From Fimbriimonadaceae bacterium (GTDB taxonomy: Bacteria > Armatimonadota > Fimbriimonadia > Fimbriimonadales > Fimbriimonadaceae), in assembly GCA_019694835.1 (NCBI GenBank), contig JAIBBE010000076.1, positions 1 through 5,701 on the forward strand: a stretch of DNA of 5,701 nucleotides. The letters run 5' to 3'. The position numbers were made by a program, and so were the translations under genes. Shown here one piece after another: positions 1 through 5,689 of the stretch. Each line of letters begins with the position of its first letter. Within the stretch, counting starts at the first letter, position 1. Under the pieces are notes generated by a model, which saw nothing but the letters and a program-made list of their open reading frames with translations, searched no databases and was not told the origin of the DNA.

Positions 1-17
1 GGGGACTTCTTGCTCAT
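1..17 (-). CDS. Start of a further minus-strand gene, cut by the window edge
   Basis: An ATG at 17-15 opens a reading frame of five complete codons (MSKKS) before the window ends. It is preceded by a perfect GGAGG Shine-Dalgarno (complement of 27-31) at 9-base spacing, and that is the main reason to believe it. An 8-codon reading frame (ATG at 40-38) ends with a TGA that overlaps this ATG, so coupled initiation is possible. The product cannot be identified. It follows the four-gene operon in the same direction after a gap of about 300 bases, so it could be a fifth member or the first resident gene beyond the island. Confidence 0.45.
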
Positions 18-26
18 GAACAGCTA

Positions 27-49
27 CCTCCGGAGGGCATCGTCCCTCC
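27..49 (-). promoter_or_regulatory. Shine-Dalgarno with adjacent hairpin and short upstream reading frame
   Basis: On the minus strand GGAGGG (49-44) can pair with CCCTCC (37-32) around a 6-base loop, and the true-looking GGAGG (31-27) follows immediately. CCTCC and GGAGG also form a 10-base palindrome (27-36), so the same CCTCC could in principle pair with either purine tract. The first GGAGGG also sits just ahead of an ATG (40-38) that opens the 8-codon frame MPSGGSCS, whose stop overlaps the next start codon. The pairing is visible in sequence; any regulatory role is inference. Confidence 0.3.
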
Positions 50-315
50 AATCGGCTGTCCATCCCAATCTCAGAGCGGGGGAGCAGGAAGTAGCGCTGA
101 CGCTGAGGTCCGGGGTTGACCGTGACAGGCGATATCAGCAACCTAGGCCGAACATCCTCACGACCCCGAGACAGCAAGGGGCGCGCTGCACTCCTGCTCT
201 CTTCGTTGACGGATGAGAACAGTGCCCGCCGGGCAGGCGGGGCGTCTGGTCCCCCGGTCGCCATCAGGGGCGTCTGTGCGTGCCCGCAACCTACTCTACA
301 TCTGAGACATCAGTG
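50..315. other. Non-coding stretch downstream of the operon
   Basis: No convincing gene is seen here. The minus strand carries many stops in all frames, and short plus-strand frames (10-216, 116-319) lack a Shine-Dalgarno and any recognisable motif. Visible structure: a 10-base direct repeat GGGGCGTCTG at 239-248 and 267-276, 28 bases apart, and a small dyad TGCCC-GCC-GGGCA at 223-235. On the minus strand that dyad lies about 80 bases past the last stop codon and is followed by CTGTTCTC, so it could be a weak terminator. No tRNA or transposon end is seen. Confidence 0.6.
223..235 (-). terminator. Weak candidate terminator hairpin after the operon
   Basis: A 5-base-pair stem (TGCCC/GGGCA) with a 3-base loop lies about 80 bases downstream of the stop of the last operon gene. 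On the minus strand it is followed by a modestly T-rich CTGTTCTC. The stem is short and the T tract is poor, so this could equally be chance in GC-rich DNA. Confidence 0.2.
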
Positions 316-1296
316 CTAACTCGGCACCGCGCTTGGGGTTTCCGCGCTAGGACTCGGATAATTCTGCTGTGCGGGGCGAAGAGAGATTCGCAATCTCACA
401 GTCCCCCGATCTAGGTGCCTGTCAATGGGCGCATGCGCCTCTGCAGCGCTCACTCGCCAAACGCCCACCGCAAAGTCAAGAGTGGCGGAAGCTAGAAGCG
501 ACGCTAGGCAGAAGACCTTGGGCCCAAACGGTAGTACAACCACCGATCTGTGAGTGACAAGACCACCGAGTAGGGATAGGAGTTGGGCCAGCAGCCTGTT
601 AGGGCTCCGCACGTCATACCTGGAAATCCACATTGGCTTGGTTCCTGTCAGCAGCGCGTCATTTCGCCGGGCAACCTCGCGCTCAAACCGCCTGTCCGCG
701 CCCAGCGGGAGGAACGCGCGCCACTCCGAAGGCTCAAGGTGATCTAGCGTTCCTAGCAGTCGATTACCTTCAAACCCAAGACCAAGAATTGCAAATGATG
801 GAACTTCCGGGTAGCGGGTCCATCCAGCGAACTCGTTAAGGACGGGGCCATGATACAGGGTGGGCGCGTCATCCTCTTTGATGCGCTGAAACGCGGCAAG
901 GCCATAGAGCAGTTCAAGTTCCATCGGACCTGGGTGTGCTAGACAGGCCAGGACAACCTTCGCCATGCGCTCGCGGGTCATGCAGGAGACATCAACGCAA
1001 ACGCGAGGCGCTGGCCTCTCCTTGGCGATCTCAAGGAGTGCCAGCGCAACAGATTCTCCGAAGGACGCCTCAGGTACTTCTGGGATCTCATAGCCGTTCT
1101 TCGAGAAGTATGATCTGTTGGCTTCGAACCCAAGAACTTGGTTCGAGTTGAAGGGAATTGCAATCCGCCTCTTCGCGCTCGAGTCCACGGTTCTGGCGAT
1201 TTCGCCGGATCGCGACTCATATCCAAGGGTTGTGAGGAACAGGTCGATGGGTGCCGGTCCGGTCGGTTCATCCCAGCGGATTCTGAATCTACTCAT
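316..1296 (-). CDS. Unrecognised protein with two Gly-Tyr/Phe-Glu Rossmann-like halves
   Basis: I do not recognise this 326-residue protein as a named family. Residues 17-30 (IDLFLTTLGYESRS) look like a first beta strand and loop, and residues 166-180 (PSFAILGLGFEGNRL) repeat the pattern. Each half later has another hydrophobic strand with a distinctive loop: VDVSCMTRER at 101-110 and VVVLPFGPK at 252-260, followed by a helix. This suggests an internal duplication of a Rossmann-like domain, perhaps binding a nucleotide or another small ligand as CARF-type sensors do; that comparison is inference. No transmembrane segment is seen and the last 20 residues are low-complexity. The frame is open upstream to 1356, but I chose the ATG at 1296-1294 because AAAGGA sits 6 bases before it; the ATG at 1299 is only 3 bases away. 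The gene overlaps the ATPase gene by 8 bases, which argues for a shared complex or pathway. Confidence 0.85.
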   Translation of the reverse strand: MSRFRIRWDEPTGPAPIDLFLTTLGYESRSGEIARTVDSSAKRRIAIPFNSNQVLGFEANRSYFSKNGYEIPEVPEASFGESVALALLEIAKERPAPRVCVDVSCMTRERMAKVVLACLAHPGPMELELLYGLAAFQRIKEDDAPTLYHGPVLNEFAGWTRYPEVPSFAILGLGFEGNRLLGTLDHLEPSEWRAFLPLGADRRFEREVARRNDALLTGTKPMWISRYDVRSPNRLLAQLLSLLGGLVTHRSVVVLPFGPKVFCLASLLASATLDFAVGVWRVSAAEAHAPIDRHLDRGTVRLRISLRPAQQNYPSPSAETPSAVPS

Positions 1297-3184
1297 CATG
1301 TGTCCTTTGCATGAAAGGCAACTGCGTTTGTCCTTCTCCTCGCCCCCAGCTGTCACCGAGCATGGTCGCCAAGCTCACTGGTCGGCCAAGTCGAAGGGGT
1401 AGCCCGTAGCGGGGAGCAAGAAGATAAGATAGGCGAAAGCGCTTCCCGCTCACAGACCTCAGTATGCCGCTGTCGCGCTGACCTGGCACGTACACAATCG
1501 CGCCGGCGTTCAGGGCCTTCCCCACTAGAGCGGCGGTCCAATCGTCTACTCCGGAGTCAACAAAGAAGGACCCGCATGGATCATCCGTGAAAGCGTCGCG
1601 AACGGTTCTGTCGAAGATGTACTTGCCAACGCGATCCAGCAGCTGCAGGAGACCAGGGGGGCGCGTAGTGCCGGGCGGAACGGAAACTCGAACCGCGCTG
1701 AGCAGCGCTGCGAATCGGTGTGTGGCCTGAAGCACTGCCTCGCCCTGTACTGCGGGGCTCACCGGTCCCGCTGCCCCATCCCTTCTCCATGTGTCAAGCA
1801 GGGTTCGCGTAATGCCAAGAAAGGAGCGCGGGTTTCCTTCCGACATAGCATAGATAGCTGGGACGCCGCTGTATAGTCGGGATGTCTTTCGACTCCGAAT
1901 CTTCGCCCCCCCTGTTGCGCCTTCGCTGTCGCGATCCGACAGGAAGGACTCGCGAGTTAGCACCAGGTTAACGACCTTCCGAACCGAGGCCGCTCGCTTG
2001 GTGGAAGCGACGGAATCCAGTGACCGCACATCAATGCCCGTGTTGGCTAAATATCTGGAGAAACTCGGGTCCCGGCCAGCGAGGCTCTCAAATGCTCGCT
2101 GAACGGTGCCGCCGCGGCGGTATCCGCGCCTCAGTGCGGACGCATCCTCTCGCTGCTCGTCCAGAAGTGACTTCCCAAGTAGGCTCTGGGGCGTTCGCGG
2201 TGCCCCCTCGATCGGCGCCACTCTTGCCTCCCACAGTTTCTCACAGAATGTGTATCCCCCCTGCTTCTGTGAGTACCAGAGCGGAATCTCATCAAAGTCA
2301 TGCCCGCCCTTCGCTCCCTGCGCCTCCGCCATGATTGAGAAGTCTTCGCTGTATGGACTGATTGCTAGCTTGAGCAGCAGTCCTCTGGTTGGGGCCCTAA
2401 GGGCTCCGAACAGCTGTCGCCTTATCTCCCGCGGGGCCAACTCAAGTTCGTCGAACAAGAGCGCCCAGTGGGCGCCGCCACGGTAGTTCGAAGCCAGCTC
2501 ATCGAAGAGTTCTAGCGCGGATGTGGCTGCCGTTAGCGCATCCACATAGAGAAACGGTGCCGCTGCCAACCTGTCAACCCGGCCGGCGGGTGGCAGTAGC
2601 CGTTCTCGGCGCACCAGTTCTTGAATATGTGAGAGGCGCTGGCGAAGCGACTGTCGGAGAGCGGGCAGACTCGCGACAGATGGTCTTGTTCTCCAGATCT
2701 CGCTGACAGTTCGAACGAATGTTGCCTCGGTGTCGCCGTCCAGAGAGACTGCTCGGGCGGGAGGGGGCGTCGCCGCGTGAGCGCGGCCAGAAACGTACTC
2801 CAGGGTATCGACGACAGCTCTCAATACGTGGGCGGAGAAGCTGGCGCTCTCGATGAGGCTCCGGTGCTCGTCGCTGATGTCGGCCCACACGAGAGCTTCC
2901 CGTTGAGATGTCCAATTCGGATCGGCGCTCACGAATACGCCCGAGAATGCAATTCTCCGTCTGAATGTGTCCGCGCGCGGATGATGCCACTGAGCAAGTG
3001 CTTCGGGATCGAGCATGCGGAGGAGAGTTGTCTTGCCACTGCCTCGAGGGCCGAGGAGCACCGAGTGATTGCGCCCTGTCAGCGTGTCGAACTGAGGCGG
3101 TGGTACGAAGGTAGCGGCGATCTCCGCTGGGCCCAAGCCGCGGGCATTGTAGCTCTCGAAAAGTGACGGCGCTAGACTCTCCAT
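1289..3184 (-). CDS. AAA-type ATPase, ORC/CDC6-like
   Basis: A 631-residue predicted cytoplasmic P-loop ATPase. Visible motifs: Walker A GPRGSGKT at 45-52, Walker B ALLFDELE at 241-248 with the Asp-Glu pair at 245-246, a sensor-1-like strand LKLAISPYS at 271-279, and EGNPRSF at 449-455, which resembles the sensor-2 region of ORC/CDC6 and related ATPases (Arg453). About 190 residues separate the Walker motifs, longer than in a minimal AAA domain, so there is an insertion. The C-terminal 130 residues, including YLLAPRYGLPLRLG at 587-600, resemble a winged-helix-like tail, though I cannot confirm that fold. The start follows the phosphoesterase stop by one base (TGAGATG) and has an AGGAG 9 bases upstream. 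ORC/CDC6-like ATPases load onto or remodel DNA, and some occur in phage-defence loci; here it is probably the NTP-driven sensor or motor of the operon. An STAND-like signalling ATPase is an alternative. Confidence 0.9.
   Translation of the reverse strand: MESLAPSLFESYNARGLGPAEIAATFVPPPQFDTLTGRNHSVLLGPRGSGKTTLLRMLDPEALAQWHHPRADTFRRRIAFSGVFVSADPNWTSQREALVWADISDEHRSLIESASFSAHVLRAVVDTLEYVSGRAHAATPPPARAVSLDGDTEATFVRTVSEIWRTRPSVASLPALRQSLRQRLSHIQELVRRERLLPPAGRVDRLAAAPFLYVDALTAATSALELFDELASNYRGGAHWALLFDELELAPREIRRQLFGALRAPTRGLLLKLAISPYSEDFSIMAEAQGAKGGHDFDEIPLWYSQKQGGYTFCEKLWEARVAPIEGAPRTPQSLLGKSLLDEQREDASALRRGYRRGGTVQRAFESLAGRDPSFSRYLANTGIDVRSLDSVASTKRAASVRKVVNLVLTRESFLSDRDSEGATGGAKIRSRKTSRLYSGVPAIYAMSEGNPRSFLGITRTLLDTWRRDGAAGPVSPAVQGEAVLQATHRFAALLSAVRVSVPPGTTRPPGLLQLLDRVGKYIFDRTVRDAFTDDPCGSFFVDSGVDDWTAALVGKALNAGAIVYVPGQRDSGILRSVSGKRFRLSYLLAPRYGLPLRLGRPVSLATMLGDSWGRGEGQTQLPFMQRTHDE
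1303..1308 (-). promoter_or_regulatory. Ribosome binding site deciding the start of the last operon gene
   Basis: AAAGGA on the minus strand lies inside the end of the ATPase gene. It is 6 bases before the second of two adjacent ATG codons (1296) and 3 bases before the first (1299). This favours the 1296 start over the long upstream extension to 1356, which would overlap the ATPase gene by 68 bases. Confidence 0.55.
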
Positions 3185-3185
3185 C

Positions 3186-4358
3186 TCAGGGGACTCCTAT
3201 GCTGAGGGGGCGCCCGGCGTCGTCATACGCAAGATTGCGTCCTTTGGCGTTGAGGTACGCCACGAGAGTGCTCCAGTCGTCTGGAATCAGGTTTTCGACT
3301 TCGGGTACCGCTGCAACAAGTTCCCTCCATGGCATGTTAGGAGCTGCGCACGCCTCTAGAATCCTGGTGCCGAGGATGCTCGGGTCGCCGCGATGACCGA
3401 AGCCGGCAACTGAGGGCAGAGTCGCATGGCTCCCCGGGTCCTTCCAACCGAGCCCGTAGTGCCAGGTCCAAGTGTGCACTTTGCCCCAGAGCCCTGCGCT
3501 GCCGGATCCAGTGCTGTTAACTTCAATCTGGTGAAATTGATTCGAGATGCCTTGTGAGCCGTCAGTATAGCCGGCTAGACTGCCGGAGGATAGGATGACC
3601 GGGGAGGTTGCGCCACCAGATGCATAGACTAGTCGTGGATAATGTTTGTGTCCGTGGATGATGAGCCAGGGGGCATTGGCGTCTCTGGCCAGCAGGTCGA
3701 CGAGGAGTACGCCGCCCTTCATTACTTCGTAGTCGTCGTCCTCTGCGAGATTCGGATGCTGTTGGGGGTGGTGATGGCAGAGCAGAACTCGGGCCTTGCA
3801 GGAGGATGTGACTCTTCGAAGCGCGCTCTTGAGTTTGGAGATTGTCGCCTTCGAGATTCGCCCGTGACTCCACTCTCGCTTTACCTCGCCATGATAGGCT
3901 GCGCTGTTAAGGAGAACAAGGGCGAGTTCTCCGTGCGTGAGCAGCACAAAATTCTTCGACCAGTAATGATCGGACTCAGGGTCATCATTGCACGGATAGG
4001 TGGGCTCCAATTGTTGGAGCGCCCCCTTCGCGTCATGGTCGTTGTAGGTGTGGCGACTGTCCACGTCGTGGTTGCCTGTGGCTGCGTAGACTGCGTGGGC
4101 GGACAGTTGCTTCGCTAGTCGGTGTGCATCCGCCCATGCCTTTCTTAGGCCAACTGGATTACCCCTGTCGCCCATGTCTCCGGCGCAGAGCAGATAGTCC
4201 GCGGTTAGTCGCTTGGTCCGCACGTGTTCGATCAGAGACTCCATTGGGTGGTAGTTGGCGGTTTCTCTGCCACCAATGGTGTAGTAGCCGGCATCGCTTG
4301 ACCTTCGCGGCCCTGTCGCCTCATGCGCGTGCAGGTCTGAAATGACGGCCAGTTTCAT
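3186..4358 (-). CDS. Calcineurin-like metallophosphoesterase
   Basis: A 390-residue protein with the complete metal-binding signature of the calcineurin-like phosphoesterase superfamily, in order: DLH at 8-10, GDMGDRG at 60-66, GNHD at 95-98, CHHHP at 194-198 and GHKH at 236-239. All expected Asp, Asn and His ligands are present, so it should be catalytically active with two metal ions. The catalytic core ends near residue 265. About 125 more residues follow, rich in Trp, Gly and Pro at first (WGKVHTWTWHYGLGW, 291-305), which I do not recognise. Substrates in this superfamily range from DNA ends (Mre11/SbcD) to cyclic nucleotides and proteins, and the sequence does not say which applies. There is no signal peptide, so it probably acts in the cytoplasm. 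The ATG overlaps the methyltransferase stop (ATGA, 4355-4358), with GAGGAG about 11 bases upstream. In this operon it is the most likely nuclease or signal-degrading effector. Confidence 0.93.
   Translation of the reverse strand: MKLAVISDLHAHEATGPRRSSDAGYYTIGGRETANYHPMESLIEHVRTKRLTADYLLCAGDMGDRGNPVGLRKAWADAHRLAKQLSAHAVYAATGNHDVDSRHTYNDHDAKGALQQLEPTYPCNDDPESDHYWSKNFVLLTHGELALVLLNSAAYHGEVKREWSHGRISKATISKLKSALRRVTSSCKARVLLCHHHPQQHPNLAEDDDYEVMKGGVLLVDLLARDANAPWLIIHGHKHYPRLVYASGGATSPVILSSGSLAGYTDGSQGISNQFHQIEVNSTGSGSAGLWGKVHTWTWHYGLGWKDPGSHATLPSVAGFGHRGDPSILGTRILEACAAPNMPWRELVAAVPEVENLIPDDWSTLVAYLNAKGRNLAYDDAGRPLSIGVP
3194..3198 (-). promoter_or_regulatory. Shine-Dalgarno of the ATPase gene
   Basis: AGGAG on the minus strand lies inside the last codons of the phosphoesterase gene, 9 bases before the ATPase ATG at 3184. 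It supports that start and shows the two genes are translated from one message. Confidence 0.6.
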
Positions 4359-5353
4359 CGCGCGGCGGTCTCCTCTGGGCGCGCCTTGGTTCGGGCGTCC
4401 CGGTGGGGTGGTCTGAGGTTCGTAACCAGGATGTCATTGCGGACGCCTCGCGCTCCTGGGTTCGCGGCCAGGATTCTAGAGCTGCGCACGCGCACGCACG
4501 TCCAGTTGCGCGCAATGCGGCGCCGATCCACGCCACCTCGGTAGGATAGGAGGAAGGTCACGCCGCGGCAGTCAAGTTTGTGGAGATAATCCCAAAGCCG
4601 CCTCTCGTCATCCTGGGAGAAGCAGGGGTATCCATACTCTCCGTAGTGCTGTCGCCCGGGGGAGAAATAGGGCGGATCCAGGTAGGCAAAGTCTCCGGCC
4701 CGCGCTGGCAAGAGCAGGGTCTCAAAATCGACACACTGCAGAGTCGCCTGTTGCAGTGCTGCTGAGGCCGCGAGATAAGCCGCTTCGCTTGGGAAGGATC
4801 CGGTGCGAGAGCCCATGGGCACATTGAAGTGTCCGAGTCGGTTTGTTCGGTAGACTCCGTTGAAGGCCATGCGATTTAGGTAAATAAAGCGTGTGGCCCT
4901 CTTGAGTTCGCTTGCGCGCTTTGGTAGGGGCTCGCGGACGCGGTAGTACGTCTGTGCATCTCTGCCCAGTCGATTAACCTCGGCGCACAACTCGCGTGGT
5001 GTGCTCCTCAGGGTCTTGTACATTGCAATGAGATCGGAGTTGGTGTCCCCCAGTGAGGCCGCCGAAGGGGTGAGCGCGAAGAAGAGGCATAGAGAGCCGG
5101 CGAATGGCTCAAAGTAGCGATGCATCTCATGTGGGAGGTGGCGGCGTAGCACTGACAAGACACGGCGTTTGCTTCCGGGCCAGCGCAGAAGTGGGAGTGC
5201 GGAGGATCTGGCATCCGTAGGAATCTGCCAAGCCGTGGGCGCTTGGGCTCGCTGTTCTCGCGGTGGCTGCCCTTCGGAAGCGCCGATCGAGCGAGTGAAG
5301 TCCCGGTGACTTCGCTTCATCCTCGGAGAGTACCGAGTCACGCCCTTCACCAC
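4355..5353 (-). CDS. Dam-like D12-class DNA adenine-N6 methyltransferase
   Basis: Transfers a methyl group from S-adenosylmethionine to adenine N6 in DNA. In the 332-residue frame the alpha-class order of motifs is clear: RWPGSK at 57-62 (motif X), EPFAGS at 82-87 (motif I, cofactor binding), GDTNSDLI at 102-109, the Dam-type stretch FIYLNRMAFNGVYRTN at 156-171 followed by FNVPMG at 176-181, and catalytic DPPY at 226-229 (motif IV). The order and FNGxYR-FNVPxG region resemble Dam and DpnM, so a GATC-like target is possible but unproven. It has about 55 extra, basic, low-complexity residues before motif X. The start is uncertain: GTG at 5353 gives 332 residues with a weak G-rich tract upstream, while ATG at 5320 gives 321 residues with a poorly spaced GAGG. 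It is the first gene of the operon. No partner restriction nuclease is recognisable, so it may protect self DNA from the other products or act alone. Confidence 0.93.
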   Translation of the reverse strand: MVKGVTRYSPRMKRSHRDFTRSIGASEGQPPREQRAQAPTAWQIPTDARSSALPLLRWPGSKRRVLSVLRRHLPHEMHRYFEPFAGSLCLFFALTPSAASLGDTNSDLIAMYKTLRSTPRELCAEVNRLGRDAQTYYRVREPLPKRASELKRATRFIYLNRMAFNGVYRTNRLGHFNVPMGSRTGSFPSEAAYLAASAALQQATLQCVDFETLLLPARAGDFAYLDPPYFSPGRQHYGEYGYPCFSQDDERRLWDYLHKLDCRGVTFLLSYRGGVDRRRIARNWTCVRVRSSRILAANPGARGVRNDILVTNLRPPHRDARTKARPEETAAR

Positions 5354-5523
5354 AAGTGGCCCCCCGAGTCAGGACTCCGACTGTCGGCTCGCCTGCGATT
5401 CCCGTCTAGTCCTTCGGAGGCTGCCCCATTGCGAGGTACCTGTCTGGCTGCGTCTAGGCGTCGTAGCAGGCGCAGAGAGATCAACATCACCTGGCACGCA
5501 GTTTGCCCGCTGCCCGCGCGCGC
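5354..5523 (-). promoter_or_regulatory. Upstream region of the four-gene operon
   Basis: This gap before the methyltransferase gene should hold the operon promoter, but I see no convincing -35/-10 pair. A TTGATC (complement of 5478-5483) has no good partner at 17 bases. Near the start codon are two adjacent dyads: GAGTC-AG-GACTC at 5366-5377 and CCGAC-T-GTCGG at 5377-5387, a plausible operator or leader hairpin. CGTCTAG occurs twice (5403-5409, 5451-5457) and CCGAGTCA twice (5333-5340, 5364-5371). A GATC site at 5479-5482 would allow methylation-dependent control if the enzyme is a true Dam, which is speculation. No gene is seen here. Confidence 0.35.
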
Positions 5524-5555
5524 CGCGGGGGAGCGGCCCTCGGCCCTCCCCCGCG
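5524..5555 (-). terminator. Strong GC-rich hairpin after the small basic gene
   Basis: A perfect 10-base-pair stem, CGCGGGGGAG (5524-5533) with CTCCCCCGCG (5546-5555), encloses 12 bases in which GGCC/GGCC can form an inner stem around CTC. It begins about 20 bases after the stop of the small gene, as expected for a transcription terminator. No T tract follows on either strand, so it may act without one, stabilise the 3' end of the message, or insulate the operon below. The structure is certain, the function is inferred. Confidence 0.55.
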
Positions 5556-5574
5556 TGCGGCGACGGTCGAGGCC

Positions 5575-5679
5575 CTACTTCATCTTCGCGGCCTTCTTGG
5601 CCGCCTTCTTCGCGAACTTCTCCTTGACCGTCAGCTTCGGCTTGTTGTTCTTCGACACCTTGACCTGACCCTTGGCCAC
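5575..5679 (-). CDS. Small lysine-rich basic protein, 34 residues
   Basis: A GTG-started gene encoding MAKGQVKVSKNNKPKL and then an alternating Lys/Ala tail ending in KAAKMK. About 40% of residues are lysine and there is no cysteine or membrane segment. The start is supported by GAGGTG (complement of 5684-5689) 4 bases upstream. Third codon positions are G or C in 33 of 34 codons, strong evidence of real coding in a high-GC host. From memory, short proteins beginning MAKGQ with Lys/Asn-rich bodies are widespread hypothetical proteins in proteobacteria; I know of no established function. The charge suggests nucleic-acid or ribosome association, which is inference. It appears to be a resident gene next to the acquired operon, separated from it by the hairpin. 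Confidence 0.8.
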   Translation of the reverse strand: MAKGQVKVSKNNKPKLTVKEKFAKKAAKKAAKMK

Positions 5680-5683
5680 GGAA

Positions 5684-5689
5684 CACCTC
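5684..5689 (-). promoter_or_regulatory. Shine-Dalgarno fixing the GTG start of the small basic gene
   Basis: GAGGTG on the minus strand stands 4 bases before the GTG at 5679. It is the best ribosome binding site in the right flank. It supports starting this short gene at GTG rather than reading one of the longer overlapping frames here. Confidence 0.6.

Noticed and set aside
10..319. Short plus-strand frames of 67-68 codons in the left flank
   Set aside because: No Shine-Dalgarno, no motif, and they overlap each other in different frames.
1297..1356. Longer start for the last operon gene at 1356, giving 346 residues
   Set aside because: The extra residues lie wholly inside the ATPase gene, look non-protein-like (Cys/Lys-rich) and lack the good Shine-Dalgarno that precedes 1296.
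2020..2486. Overlapping plus-strand open frames of 104 and 126 codons
   Set aside because: Both lie opposite the ATPase gene between its motifs and have the Ser/Pro/Arg-rich look of shadow frames.
3642..4118. Plus-strand open frame of 158 codons
   Set aside because: It lies opposite the phosphoesterase gene, whose catalytic motifs are unmistakable; its own translation shows no motif.
27..5420. Similar palindromes CCTCCGGAGG (27-36) and CCTTCGGAGG (5411-5420) as island ends
   Set aside because: Only ten bases with one mismatch, no extension of similarity on either side; too short to support attachment sites or terminal repeats.
5243..5668. Plus-strand open frame of 141 codons
   Set aside because: It overlaps the start of the methylase gene, the hairpin and the small basic gene; it is Arg/Ser/Pro-rich, as expected of antisense GC-rich DNA.
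5369..5686. Minus-strand open frame of 105 codons across the right flank
   Set aside because: It reads the small basic gene in another frame and runs through the hairpin; composition is Gly/Glu/Arg-rich with no family signal, and the 34-residue gene explains the coding bias better.
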